Shown here: piece after piece, positions 9,057-17,035 of the stretch
How the letters are laid out: every line of letters begins with the position of its first letter
How positions within the stretch are numbered: the first letter of the stretch is position 1
Assembly (NCBI RefSeq): GCF_030127105.1
Contig: NZ_CP126161.1
Location: 2,542,001-2,606,000 of the forward strand
Source: Haloarcula pelagica
GTDB lineage: Archaea; Halobacteriota; Halobacteria; Halobacteriales; Haloarculaceae
Direction of reading: 5' to 3'
Length of the DNA: 64,000 nt
Translations under genes and position numbers: made by a program
Notes under the pieces: generated by a model
Databases searched by the model: none
What the model was told of the DNA's origin: nothing
What the model saw: the letters and a program-made list of their open reading frames with translations, nothing else

Positions 9057-9707
9057 TCAGGCGACCCGGCCCGACAGCAGGCCCAGGTAGCCACCGGCCA
9101 GCGTCTCGTAGCGACGGTCGACGGTCCGCTCGGCGAGTCGCTCGCGTGCGGCCCGGACCCGCCGCTCGAAGGCGGTCGCCTGCGAGTCCCGGGCGAGCCG
9201 ACTCCCCGGCGAGGAGAGCCGGACGAACCCCTCGAAGGCGACGTTCAGCGGCGCGGCGGCGGCCGCCTCGCTGCGCTGGAAGTTCAACAGCGCTACCCGA
9301 CCGCCGGGGCCGACGGTGTCACACCACCGGTCGACGACGGGTTCGGGGTCGGGGAACAGACCCGCGACGAAGGTCGCCAGCACCGCGTCGGCGTCGGTGA
9401 CCGGCGGCCGCGCGGCGTCGCCCTGGACGTAGTGGACGCCGTCGCCGGCCCTGTCGGGGTGGTGTCGGGCCTGGTCGACCATCTCCCGTGTGAGGTCGAT
9501 CCCGAGGACGGTCCCCCCGGGGCTGACCCGCTCACGGAGATGCGGGACGTTCGCACCGGTGCCACAGCCCATCTCGACGATCGTCTCGCCGGGCGACAGC
9601 GCCAGCGATTCGACGGCCCGGGCCCGCCAGGAGCCGACAAAGGGGAGCGAGGCGACGGCGTCGTAGAGGCGCGCCCACCGGCCGTAAAACGCCTGCACGT
9701 CGGTCAC
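9057..9707 (-). CDS. Class I SAM-dependent methyltransferase
   Basis: 216 residues. SAM-binding motif I is VEMGCGTGANV near residue 45, followed by an acidic strand end GIDLTREMV and motif GDAARPPVTDAD; the fold is that of UbiE/COQ5-like methyltransferases. It begins with GTG (9707-9705) overlapping the TGA stop of thiR by 3 nt (GTGA), so it is the last member of the dcd-thiR translationally coupled unit. Substrate unknown. The tail GGYLGLLSGRV may form a short amphipathic membrane contact. Confidence 0.82.
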   Translation of the reverse strand: MTDVQAFYGRWARLYDAVASLPFVGSWRARAVESLALSPGETIVEMGCGTGANVPHLRERVSPGGTVLGIDLTREMVDQARHHPDRAGDGVHYVQGDAARPPVTDADAVLATFVAGLFPDPEPVVDRWCDTVGPGGRVALLNFQRSEAAAAAPLNVAFEGFVRLSSPGSRLARDSQATAFERRVRAARERLAERTVDRRYETLAGGYLGLLSGRVA

Positions 9708-10600
9708 AACAGCTCACGCGCGCGCTCGGCGACGGTGACGGCGTCCGGTCCCAGCACGTACACGACCGGCTCGACACCCATCCCGCCGGTCTGGTAGAGC
9801 ACGTCGGCGTCGGGCGTCTCGGCCAGGGCCGCCGCGACACCCGTCTCGACGCTCGCTTCGGCGTCGAACTCGGCGGTCGTGTAGCCGGCTTCGGCCAGCG
9901 CCGTCACGATGGCCTCGTCGTAGCGGACGTTCAGCGCCGCTCGTGCGTCGCTACCGGCCGCACGAGCCGCGAGCAACAGCGACGCGACGTGTTCGCTGAC
10001 GCCGAACTCCGGGTCGGCGGGGATCGTTGCCCGGCCCTTCACGTCCAGGATACGGCCCGGTACCGCGGCGACATCCTCGATACTGTCGCCCTCGGGGAGC
10101 GCCTCGACGAGGTTCGAGCCGACCGCGGGGATCAGCGTCGCGAACCCGCTCGTGTTCTCTAAGACCTGGAGTCCCCGCCGGACCGACGAGAGGGCCTGCT
10201 CGGCCGCCCGCAGCGTCGAGTCCGGATCGTGGACCGCGAACTCGCCCTCGTACTCGGCCAGCGCCGGCACCCGCTGTTCGTGGAGCTGGGCCAGCAGTCC
10301 ACCTCGTTCGAGTTCGCGGATGAACACCTCCGTCTCGACGAGCGCCTGGACCGAGGTCATCTCGCCGGACGCGAGCCCGTCGGCCAGCCGCTCGACGAGT
10401 TCGGCGAGTCCGCGGTGGTCGAGCAGCTCCGCGTTGCGGTCGACATCGCCGTGGACGTACTTCGAGACGGCGCTCTGGCTGATCCCCAGGTGATCGGCCA
10501 CTTCCGACTGGGTGAGCCCGCGCTCCCGGAGCGCCTCGGCCAGCAGCGACCGGAACGTCGGGAGGAACTCCTCGACGACGACCTCCTCGATGAACCGCAT
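9704..10600 (-). CDS. thiR: ThiR-type transcriptional regulator (HTH plus ThiN domain)
   Basis: 298 residues. An N-terminal helix-turn-helix (about residues 18-50, LRERGLTQSEVADHLGISQS) is joined to a C-terminal domain of the ThiN thiamine-phosphate synthase family (from about 125, with VGSNLVEALPEGDSIEDVAAVPGRI and a conserved ARAAGSDARAALNVRYDE segment). HTH-ThiN fusions are the archaeal thiamine regulators called ThiR; the ThiN part senses thiamine phosphates rather than acting as an enzyme. Its ATG overlaps the TGA of the second 19-codon ORF (TGATG), and a GGAGG lies 9-10 nt upstream, inside that ORF. It is therefore translated as part of a chain starting at dcd. It is not next to thi biosynthesis genes here. 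Confidence 0.85.
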   Translation of the reverse strand: MRFIEEVVVEEFLPTFRSLLAEALRERGLTQSEVADHLGISQSAVSKYVHGDVDRNAELLDHRGLAELVERLADGLASGEMTSVQALVETEVFIRELERGGLLAQLHEQRVPALAEYEGEFAVHDPDSTLRAAEQALSSVRRGLQVLENTSGFATLIPAVGSNLVEALPEGDSIEDVAAVPGRILDVKGRATIPADPEFGVSEHVASLLLAARAAGSDARAALNVRYDEAIVTALAEAGYTTAEFDAEASVETGVAAALAETPDADVLYQTGGMGVEPVVYVLGPDAVTVAERARELL

Positions 10601-10659
10601 CAGTGATCGCCTCCGAACTCACTCGTTCCCAGCCGAGATTCGGACACGAGCGTCCTCAT
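10600..10659 (-). CDS. 19-residue micro-ORF, repeat copy 2, directly before thiR
   Basis: Encodes [19 protein letters not shown]. It starts at ATG 10659-10657, sharing ATGA with the stop of the preceding micro-ORF, and ends at TGA 10602-10600, sharing one base with the thiR ATG. A GGAGG motif six bases before its ATG is contributed by the end of the previous ORF, and its own last codons (TTC GGA GGC) supply the same motif to thiR. It differs from its twin by Asn to Ser and Gln to His. Translation is inferred from the precise start/stop spacing and Shine-Dalgarno placement; the peptide itself has no recognised family. Confidence 0.5.
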   Translation of the reverse strand: MRTLVSESRLGTSEFGGDH

Positions 10660-10733
10660 TGGTCGCCTCCGAACTCATTCGTTCCCAGCCGAGATTCGGA
10701 CACGAGCGTCCTCATTGGTCGCCTCCGAACTCG
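10607..10733. repeat. 56-bp direct tandem repeat, two full copies plus the shared end in dcd
   Basis: The segment TCGCCTCCGAACTC recurs at 10607, 10663 and 10719, exactly 56 bases apart. Copies 10607-10662 and 10663-10718 differ at one base (C or T at the position after CTCA); the third occurrence is the 3' end of dcd. Because 56 is not a multiple of three and each unit has its own ATG and TGA, the repeats create successive overlapping ORFs instead of extending dcd. There is no spacer-like variable part, so this is not a CRISPR. Confidence 0.93.
10656..10715 (-). CDS. 19-residue micro-ORF, repeat copy 1, directly after dcd
   Basis: Encodes [19 protein letters not shown]. Its ATG (10715-10713) shares ATGA with the dcd stop codon, and the last codons of dcd (EFGGDQ) contain GGAGG six bases upstream. 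Its own C-terminal EFGGDQ is identical to the dcd tail, both in peptide and in DNA, which shows the unit arose by tandem duplication that included the dcd 3' end. It is followed without a gap by micro-ORF copy 2. No homologue recognised. Confidence 0.5.
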   Translation of the reverse strand: MRTLVSESRLGTNEFGGDQ

Positions 10734-11299
10734 CGATCCCCCTGTATCTTGCTCGCCTGCGGGCCCTTCTGGTCCTGGTACTTCGAGCCCCGCCCCTCTC
10801 CGTAGGGGCGATCGGCTGGGGTCTTCAGCTCTGTGAACGTCAACTGTGAGATGCGCATCCCCGGCGAGAGCGCGACCGGCGCGGTGCCGAGATTCGACAG
10901 TTCGAGGGTGATCTGGCCCTGGTACCCCGGGTCGCACAGTCCCGCAGTCGCGTGGACCACGATCGCCAGCCGACCCAGCGACGACCGCCCCTCGACGTGG
11001 GCGATGAGGTCGTCCGGAATCTCGACGCGCTCGTGGGTCGTCCCCAGCACGAAGTCGCCGGGGTGGAGGATGTACTCGTCGTCGGCGGCGACGACCGTCT
11101 CCTCGACGTAGTCGGCGACCTCCTGCTCGCTGTTGGGGTGGATACACGGGATGTTTGCGTGCTGGAACTCCAGGAACTCCCGTCCCAGTCGGAGATCGAT
11201 GCTGGCCGGTTGGATCTGGATGTCCGGGTCGTCGAGCGGTTCGACGACCAGATCGCCGGCTTCGAGGCGCCGCAGGATGTCCGCGTCCGAGAGGATCAT
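10712..11299 (-). CDS. dcd: dCTP deaminase
   Basis: 195 residues, the usual length of the trimeric dUTPase/dCTP deaminase fold. Recognised by [49 protein letters not shown] and the catalytic region [13 protein letters not shown], whose Glu in LELS matches the general base of archaeal enzymes. It converts dCTP to dUTP (and, in bifunctional archaeal forms, to dUMP) for dTTP synthesis and keeps uracil out of DNA; sequence alone does not decide between mono- and bifunctional. The last residues EFGGDQ are duplicated in the two following micro-ORFs. It heads the chain dcd, micro-ORF, micro-ORF, thiR, methyltransferase. Confidence 0.93.
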   Translation of the reverse strand: MILSDADILRRLEAGDLVVEPLDDPDIQIQPASIDLRLGREFLEFQHANIPCIHPNSEQEVADYVEETVVAADDEYILHPGDFVLGTTHERVEIPDDLIAHVEGRSSLGRLAIVVHATAGLCDPGYQGQITLELSNLGTAPVALSPGMRISQLTFTELKTPADRPYGEGRGSKYQDQKGPQASKIQGDREFGGDQ

Positions 11300-11365
11300 T
11301 ACCCGACGTAGCGCGACGCGGCGCCTAAAACGTCCCGCCTCGGGGGCGGGCCGTCGTCCCCGAGA

Positions 11366-11968
11366 TCAGACCAGTACGACGAGCAACACCGCGACGACGA
11401 CGGCCGTCACGACCGCGCTAAACCGGTCGAGGTCGTGGGCGACCCGCAGGCCGGCCGCCCAGAGGAACGCCTGCCAGGCGCCGACACCGATCTGCAGGAG
11501 GAGGACCGCGAGCCCCGAGAACCCGGTCTGGAGCGACTGGAGTCGGGTTCCGAGCGCGGCCAGGCTGTCGACCGCGAGATCGGCCTGAGCGCCGTAGACG
11601 ACCAGGGCGGCGCAGACGACAGCGACGCCGAGGAGCGTCGGCAACAGCCCCCAGGCGGTCACTTCCAGCGTCGCCCCGAAGGTCCCGCGGCCGCCGCCCA
11701 GTTTCGCGCCGAGGAACAGCGCGACGCCCAGCACGAACCAGAGGACGAGCACCGCGAGGAAGACGAGCGGGAGCGCGTCGGTCACCGCCTGCCAGAACTC
11801 GGCCCCGACCGCGCCCAGGGTCTGCCCGAACAGCCACAGCGAGGCGCCGACGATACTGGTGAGGACGAGCGAGAACAGGACCGCCAGCCCGGCGCCGAGG
11901 ACGCCGTTCAGCTCCGTCTCGCGGTCGGTGAAGAACTGCCGGGGGCGGGTCAGGAGTCGCGGGGCCAT
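11366..11968 (-). CDS. Yip1-domain membrane protein
   Basis: 200 residues from ATG 11968 (MAPRLLTRPRQFFTDRETEL). About five hydrophobic helices, with the opening P-R-Q-F-F motif and the central LLGVA...WAAGLRVAHDL segment that are typical of haloarchaeal Yip1 family proteins. A TTG at 12025 would extend it by 19 residues, but that stretch would run across an inverted repeat and promoter-like sequence, so the ATG is preferred. Family function in archaea is unknown. It is divergent from pth2 and shares the AT-rich promoter block near 12050. Confidence 0.7.
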   Translation of the reverse strand: MAPRLLTRPRQFFTDRETELNGVLGAGLAVLFSLVLTSIVGASLWLFGQTLGAVGAEFWQAVTDALPLVFLAVLVLWFVLGVALFLGAKLGGGRGTFGATLEVTAWGLLPTLLGVAVVCAALVVYGAQADLAVDSLAALGTRLQSLQTGFSGLAVLLLQIGVGAWQAFLWAAGLRVAHDLDRFSAVVTAVVVAVLLVVLV

Positions 11969-12005
11969 CGGGGGAGTCGTGGGAGACTCCACGCCCACGG
12001 TGTAT

Positions 12006-12019
12006 GTACCCTGTGGTAC
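12006..12019. promoter_or_regulatory. Inverted repeat GTACC-CTGT-GGTAC in the Yip1/pth2 divergent region
   Basis: Perfect 5-bp arms with a 4-base loop, located about 40 bases upstream of the preferred start of the Yip1-like gene. It could be an operator or a small leader hairpin. Only the symmetry is seen; function is inference. Confidence 0.3.
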
Positions 12020-12048
12020 GTGCAACCGGTCGGGGACTCCGAGGGGGA

Positions 12049-12056
12049 TTTAAGTA
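12049..12056 (+). promoter_or_regulatory. TATA box of pth2
   Basis: TTTAAGTA centred about 24 bases before the pth2 ATG, which predicts transcription starting at or next to the start codon (leaderless mRNA). The element is nearly symmetric (TTAAAT on the other strand) and may also serve the divergent Yip1-like gene. Confidence 0.6.
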
Positions 12057-12075
12057 CGGGTCGCCATGTTGAGGT

Positions 12076-12414
12076 ATGAAGCAGGCCATCGTCGCTCGTG
12101 CCGACATCGGGATGGGCGAGGGGAAACTCGCCGCCCAGGTCGCACACGCTGCCCTGTCGGCCTACGAGGACGCGGGTCGGTCGGCCCGGAACGCCTGGAA
12201 GGGCGAGGGCCAGAAGAAGGTCGTGCTCAAGGCAACGAGCGAGGACGAGCTGTTCGAACTCGCCGATGTCGCCGAGCGCGAGGGCCTGCCGCATGCGGTC
12301 GTCAGAGACGCCGGTCACACCGAGCTCGATCCCGGGACCGTCACCGCGCTGGCGGTCGGTCCCGCCGAGGACGACCTCGTCGACCGGGTCACCGGCGACC
12401 TGTCGCTGTACTGA
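12076..12414 (+). CDS. pth2: Peptidyl-tRNA hydrolase, Pth2 type
   Basis: 112 residues, the full length of the archaeal/eukaryotic Pth2 family. Signature blocks: [27 protein letters not shown] at the N-terminus, [31 protein letters not shown]. The enzyme releases peptides from prematurely dropped peptidyl-tRNA in the cytoplasm. It has its own promoter and sits about 80 nt before psmA on the same strand. Its context next to the proteasome is a quality-control neighbourhood, but the separate promoter of psmA argues against strict co-transcription. Confidence 0.95.
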   Translation: MKQAIVARADIGMGEGKLAAQVAHAALSAYEDAGRSARNAWKGEGQKKVVLKATSEDELFELADVAEREGLPHAVVRDAGHTELDPGTVTALAVGPAEDDLVDRVTGDLSLY

Positions 12415-12443
12415 GGGCAGCGGCGACCATACCACCGGTATGG

Positions 12444-12450
12444 TTATATA
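12444..12450 (+). promoter_or_regulatory. TATA box of the psmA-psmB operon
   Basis: TTATATA lies about 46 bases before the psmA ATG, so the transcript should have a leader of roughly 20 nt. It is among the strongest TATA-like elements in the window, in keeping with high expression of the proteasome. Confidence 0.65.
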
Positions 12451-12492
12451 CAAGTACCACTAACCCCAGGTGAACAACAGAGAGCACACATC

Positions 12493-13227
12493 ATGCAAGG
12501 AAACGAACAGCAGGCGTACGACCGCGGGATCACGATCTTCTCGCCGGACGGGCGCCTCTATCAGGTCGAGTACGCCCGTGAGGCGGTCAAACGAGGCACC
12601 GCGAGTGTCGGCGTCAGGACCGCCGACGGCGTCGTACTGGCGGCCGACCGGCGCGCCCGGTCGCCGCTCATCGAGCGCGACAGTATCGAGAAGATCCACG
12701 AGATCGACGACCACGTCGGGATCGCCAGCGCCGGCCACGTGGCCGACGCCCGGCAGCTCATCGACGTGGCCCGTCGACAGGCCCAGGTCAACCGGCTGCG
12801 CTACGACGAGCCCGCATCCGTCGAGTCGCTGACCAAGGAGATCACCGACTACATCCAGCAGTACACCCAGACCGGCGGCGCACGCCCGTTCGGTGTCGCC
12901 CTGCTGGTCGGCGGTATCGAGAACGGCGAGCCGCGCCTGTTCGAGACCGACCCCTCGGGGACGCCCTACGAGTGGCAGGCCGTCGCCATCGGGGGCTCCC
13001 GCGAGGAGATCCAGAACTTCCTCGAAGACGAGTACGCCGAGGAGATGGATCTGGAAGCCGGCGTCGAACTGGCGCTGCGCTCGCTCGCCTCCGTCAACGA
13101 CGACGGCCTCGACGCGACCGGTGTCGACATCGCCACGATCGATGTCGAGACCGAGCAGTTCACCAAGCTCTCGGAGGACGACATCGCCGACCGCCTCGCC
13201 GAGTTCGAACTCGGAGGTGAGGAGTGA
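12493..13227 (+). CDS. psmA: Proteasome alpha subunit
   Basis: 244 residues. The alpha-type N-terminus YDRGITIFSPDGRLYQVEYAREAV is present, as are VGVRTADGVVLAADRR and GARPFGVALLVGG. Seven alpha subunits form each outer ring of the 20S core, gating entry and docking the PAN ATPase; the N-terminal residues before YDRG are the gate. The last residues are glycine/acid-rich. The stop codon overlaps the psmB start (TGATG), so the two rings are made from one coupled mRNA. Confidence 0.97.
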   Translation: MQGNEQQAYDRGITIFSPDGRLYQVEYAREAVKRGTASVGVRTADGVVLAADRRARSPLIERDSIEKIHEIDDHVGIASAGHVADARQLIDVARRQAQVNRLRYDEPASVESLTKEITDYIQQYTQTGGARPFGVALLVGGIENGEPRLFETDPSGTPYEWQAVAIGGSREEIQNFLEDEYAEEMDLEAGVELALRSLASVNDDGLDATGVDIATIDVETEQFTKLSEDDIADRLAEFELGGEE

Positions 13228-13919
13228 TGTACGACCCCGACAACCGCCTGACCGACGCCTACGAGCCCGAGGTCGGGACCATCCCATCCGACGACAGCAA
13301 CCGCGACGAGGAGACGGTGACCAAGACCGGGACGACCACCGTCGGCATCAGCACCGACGAGGGCGTCCTCATCGCGACGGACCGGCGCGCCTCGCTTGGC
13401 GGCCGCTTCGTCTCGAACAAGCAGGTCCAGAAGGTCGAGCAGATCCACCCGACGGCGGCGATGACGCTGGTCGGCAGCGTCGGCGGTGCCCAGTCTTTCA
13501 TCCGCTCGCTGCGTTCGGAGGCGAACCTCTTCGAGGTGCGCCGTGACGAACCCCTTTCGATCCACGCGCTGGCGACGCTCGCGGGCAACTTCGCCCGCGG
13601 CGGCCCCTTCTTCGCCATCAACCCCATCATCGGCGGGGTCGACGAGGAGGGCAGCCACGTCTACAGCGTCGACCCGGCCGGCGGCGTTCTGGAGGACGAC
13701 TACACCGTCACCGGCTCCGGGACCATGGTCGCGACGGGGACCATCGAGGGCGAGTACGACCCCGAGATGAGCCTCGAAGAAGCCCGCGCGCTGGCGATCC
13801 GCGCCGTCCAGTCCGCCGCCGAGCGGGACACCGGCTCGGGCAACGGGATCGTCCTCGCGGAGATCACCGACGACGGCGTCGAGATCGACCGGTTCGACGA
13901 CTACGAGTCGGCGGCCTGA
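13227..13919 (+). CDS. psmB: Proteasome beta subunit (catalytic)
   Basis: 230 residues from ATG 13227, which overlaps the psmA stop; a GTG three bases earlier is the alternative start. An N-terminal propeptide of 35 residues ends in KTG before TTTVGISTDEGV, so autocatalytic cleavage exposes Thr36 as the nucleophile. GSVGGAQSF and GSGTMVATG are the conserved substrate-pocket and loop segments, and the invariant lysine lies in the following DRRAS block region of the family. The beta ring forms the inner chamber of the 20S proteasome. Confidence 0.96.
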   Translation: MYDPDNRLTDAYEPEVGTIPSDDSNRDEETVTKTGTTTVGISTDEGVLIATDRRASLGGRFVSNKQVQKVEQIHPTAAMTLVGSVGGAQSFIRSLRSEANLFEVRRDEPLSIHALATLAGNFARGGPFFAINPIIGGVDEEGSHVYSVDPAGGVLEDDYTVTGSGTMVATGTIEGEYDPEMSLEEARALAIRAVQSAAERDTGSGNGIVLAEITDDGVEIDRFDDYESAA

Positions 13920-13946
13920 GAACGGGATCGTTCGCTTCGGCGCGAT

Positions 13947-14237
13947 TTAGTCCAGTCGTGTCGCCTCGTAGACGCCTGCCATCTCCGTCTCTCGCACCCG
14001 GGCAGTCACTTCCTCGCCCTCGTCGGCGCCCCGTTCGGCGACGAGCGTGACCGGCTCGATCGGTTGTCGCAGGAGGAAGGATCTGAGCCGCTCGATCCAC
14101 GAAGGGGTACCGCCCTCCCGGCAGACGAGGACGTACTGGGAATCGGCCAGTTCCCGCAGTTCCGGCTGGAGGTCGTAGTCGTCCAGGTCCGCCGGCTCGA
14201 CGACGTGGATGACTTCGCCGCGGATCCGCTCGGTCAT
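13947..14237 (-). CDS. Small conserved-looking haloarchaeal protein, unknown function
   Basis: 96 residues, soluble, with beta-rich segments (RGEVIHVVEPADLDDYDL, QYVLVCREGG, PVTLVAERG). No recognised family and no membrane segment. Convergent to psmB with 27 nt between stops. A codon-use pattern like its neighbours and a plausible start (MTERIRGEV) support it as a real gene. Confidence 0.6.
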   Translation of the reverse strand: MTERIRGEVIHVVEPADLDDYDLQPELRELADSQYVLVCREGGTPSWIERLRSFLLRQPIEPVTLVAERGADEGEEVTARVRETEMAGVYEATRLD

Positions 14238-14375
14238 ACCGATCTGTTGGCCCGGAGACCTATGTGTGTCTCGTGTCCGGACTCAGTATGTGAATATTTT
14301 ACACGGAAAGGTCCTATAGGCCTTGCTTGGGTATTTTTCCGAGAGTTAAGTGGCTCCCACACCTGGGATTGATCG

Positions 14376-15719
14376 ATGGCGACCGACACGGAGGAATCCG
14401 TCGACCTGCTCGATAGCTTCCGGCAGTTTTTCGCCCTGGAGCGGGACGTGCTCGTCCTCTCGCTGTCGATGCTCGCCTTTAGCCTGGCGTTCCAGATGAC
14501 TGGCCGGTACGTCCCCGAGTACCTGCGGGTGCTCGGCGCGAGTGCGGGCGTCATCGGGCTGTACGGGAGCGTCGGCAACTTCATCAGCGCCGTCTACCCC
14601 TACCCGGGCGGTGCGATCTCGGACCGGATCGGCTCGCGGCTGGCGCTGACGGCCTTCGCCGTGCTTGCGACGCTTGGCTTCGGCCTGTGGTATCTCGCCT
14701 CCGTCGTCGGCGATGTCGCGGTCGGACCGGTGACAGTCCCCGCCTGGGGACTCGTCTTCGTCGGGCTCTTCCTGGCGCAGGCCTGGAAGTCGTTCGGGCT
14801 CGGAGCCACCTTCGCCATCGTCAAACAGGCCGTCCCGCCGGATCGGCTGGCGATGGGCTTCGCCAGCACGGAGATGTTCCGCCGGATCGGCTTCCTGCTC
14901 GGCCCGCTACTCGCGGCCGCGCTGCTGGCGCTGACGCCGACGTTCGCCGGGGGCTTCCAGCTGATACTGCTCGCAGCTATCGCCTTCTCGCTGGTCGCGA
15001 CGGTCGCCCAGCACGTCCTCTACGACGCCAGCGAGGACTCGCTGGGCAAGTCCTTCCAGGGACTCCAACAGGTGCTCGCGGACCTGCGGTCGATGCCGGA
15101 ACCGCTGCGGCCGCTGCTGGTCGCGGACACCCTCGTCCGCTTCGCCAACGGGATGGTGTACGTCTTCTTCGTCATCGTGGTCACGGAGTTCCTGTCGGTG
15201 GGGTTCTCCGGATTCGGCGTGTCGCTGCGCCCGGACGCGTTCTTCGGTGTCTTGCTCGGCGTCGAGATGGTCGTCGCGATCCTCTCGATGGCGCCGGTCT
15301 CGAAGTTCACCGAGTACGCCGGGCTCAAGCCCGCGGTGGCGCTTGGCTTCTCGGTGTACGCGCTGTTCCCGCTGGCGCTGATCTTCGCGCCGGCGGACCA
15401 GTGGCTGATGGTCGCGCTCTTTGCGTACTCGGGCCTGCGATTTGCCGGCCTGCCGGCCCACAAGGCACTGATCGTCGGGCCCGCCGAGGCCGACGCCGGC
15501 GGCCGCGTCACCGGCACATACTACCTCGTCCGCAACACCGTCGTCATCCCGAGCGCCGCGCTGGGCGGGTGGCTCTACGGCAGCGAGTGGGCGTTCGACA
15601 TCGCTGGTCGGACGCTCCGGGCAGGGCCGGAACTGGCCTTTCTCACCGCTTCGGTGATCGGGCTGCTCGGTGTCGTGTACTTCCTCCTGTTCGGCGAGGA
15701 GTTCCGGGCCTACGAGTGA
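14376..15719 (+). CDS. MFS transporter
   Basis: 447 residues with about twelve hydrophobic helices. The cytoplasmic loop between helices 2 and 3 reads YPYPGGAISDRIGSRLALT, matching the major facilitator G-x3-D-R/K-x-G-x-R/K signature. The two halves are separated by a loop around LYDASEDSLGKSFQGLQQVLADLR. Substrate unknown. The stop is 1 nt before that of the convergent histidine kinase. The 138-nt upstream region is AT-rich for this genome and contains GAGTTAAGTGG about 35 nt before the ATG as a possible TATA element. Confidence 0.88.
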   Translation: MATDTEESVDLLDSFRQFFALERDVLVLSLSMLAFSLAFQMTGRYVPEYLRVLGASAGVIGLYGSVGNFISAVYPYPGGAISDRIGSRLALTAFAVLATLGFGLWYLASVVGDVAVGPVTVPAWGLVFVGLFLAQAWKSFGLGATFAIVKQAVPPDRLAMGFASTEMFRRIGFLLGPLLAAALLALTPTFAGGFQLILLAAIAFSLVATVAQHVLYDASEDSLGKSFQGLQQVLADLRSMPEPLRPLLVADTLVRFANGMVYVFFVIVVTEFLSVGFSGFGVSLRPDAFFGVLLGVEMVVAILSMAPVSKFTEYAGLKPAVALGFSVYALFPLALIFAPADQWLMVALFAYSGLRFAGLPAHKALIVGPAEADAGGRVTGTYYLVRNTVVIPSAALGGWLYGSEWAFDIAGRTLRAGPELAFLTASVIGLLGVVYFLLFGEEFRAYE

Positions 15720-15720
15720 C

Positions 15721-16899
15721 TCAGGCCGGTGCGGCGTCCGAGTGGCGCTGTTTGAGTGTCTGTCGCGGCCGAATCGGTGCCGCGTCCGCCGTTCCCTGTG
15801 CCCCCGGAAGCGTGAGCGTGACGACCGCACCGTCGTCGTTCGACAGCGTCAGATCGCCACCGGACTCCGTGACGGTCCAGTACACCAGCCAGAGGCCGAG
15901 CCCGACCCCGTGTTCGAGGGCTGGCTCGCTCGGTCCCGCCTCGGCGAACATGGACTCCTCGATGTCGGGGAGCCCGCGCCCGTCGTCGGCGATGCGGACC
16001 TGCACGGAATCGCTGTCGGTCGATTCCTCGATCGTGACGGTGATCGTGAGCGCGTTCGTGTCGTTGTGTTCGACGGCGTTCGAGACGACTTCCCGGAGCG
16101 CGGTCTCGATCCGGGGGTGAGCCTGTACAGCTACCGAATCGGGTGCGTCCATCCGGACGGTCACGCCGGAGTACTGAGCGTTGGCGTCCCCGAGCACCTC
16201 TTCGGTGAGTGCCGCGACGTTCACTGTCTGGCGTTCCGTCGTGTCCCAGATTTCCCGGATCTCGGCCATCTTCTCGGAAAGGCCCACGAGCCTGTCGGTG
16301 CGACTGGTGAGCAGACTGAGCCGGTCGCCGATTCCGGGCGTCTCGACGTTCTCGCGGAGGTCCGTCGCGACCCCGTCGATCACCGTGAGGTTGTTCCGAA
16401 GGTTGTGTCGAAGCACCCGGTTTGTCACCGACAGCCGGCGGTTCAGGACCGCCATCTCCTCGTAGCGGTGGTTCAGTTCCGTGTTGCTGCGCCGGAGGCG
16501 CGCGTAGTAGTAGCCCAGATACGGCCCGGCGACGGTCCCACCGGCGCCCATGATCATGGCGTAGTACAGCGGTTCGTTCAGCGAGTATCCCTGTAGCACC
16601 TGGATTCCCGAGGCGAGCAGCGACAACGCAGCGGTCGTCAGGCCCAGCCCGACCGTCGAGTAGCCGACGTACCGAAACTGCGCGGGAGCGACCCGGTCGG
16701 CGGTGTACCGGATCGACACGACGAGGGCGGCCGAGAGCGCACAGACGACCGCCAGCTCCATCAGACGGACGGGTAGTCCGGACGTATCCCCCGCTGCGTG
16801 GACGATACCGACGATGGCGAATGCCGGGCCGAGGAGGTACAGCGACCACAGCGTGTACCGAGAGCGAGCGCTATCGCTCACGGTGTTTGTGTCATCCAC
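15721..16899 (-). CDS. Membrane-bound sensor histidine kinase
   Basis: 392 residues. Six hydrophobic helices in the first 155 residues, a short coiled segment, then the phosphoacceptor block VLRHNLRNNLTVI and the ATPase domain with N box EVVSNAVEHND, G1 IADDGRGLPDIE and G2 HGVGLGLWLV. The start is GTG (16899-16897); CCTTTTTGA about 26 nt upstream predicts a leaderless mRNA. No PAS, HAMP or receiver domain and no response regulator next to it, the usual situation for haloarchaeal orphan kinases. Signal unknown. Confidence 0.88.
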   Translation of the reverse strand: MDDTNTVSDSARSRYTLWSLYLLGPAFAIVGIVHAAGDTSGLPVRLMELAVVCALSAALVVSIRYTADRVAPAQFRYVGYSTVGLGLTTAALSLLASGIQVLQGYSLNEPLYYAMIMGAGGTVAGPYLGYYYARLRRSNTELNHRYEEMAVLNRRLSVTNRVLRHNLRNNLTVIDGVATDLRENVETPGIGDRLSLLTSRTDRLVGLSEKMAEIREIWDTTERQTVNVAALTEEVLGDANAQYSGVTVRMDAPDSVAVQAHPRIETALREVVSNAVEHNDTNALTITVTIEESTDSDSVQVRIADDGRGLPDIEESMFAEAGPSEPALEHGVGLGLWLVYWTVTESGGDLTLSNDDGAVVTLTLPGAQGTADAAPIRPRQTLKQRHSDAAPA

Positions 16900-17035
16900 G
16901 ACAGAAAATACTGTGTGACTGTCAAAAAGGCTTGTGCCTGCTCCCGTCGCGTTTCACGAACGTACACCGCGGCCGGCGCCGTCGACGCCGGGAACGCCAA
17001 CGCTAAACCCGCCCCGCCGAAGAACTCAGTAGCAC

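Noticed and set aside
10607-10733. Short direct repeats as a CRISPR array
   Set aside because: Copies are contiguous without variable spacers, there are only two full units, and each is coding with a stop and start; no cas genes are present.
14290-14304. GTGAATATTTTACAC as an operator before the MFS gene
   Set aside because: Only the outer three bases of each arm match symmetrically; too weak.
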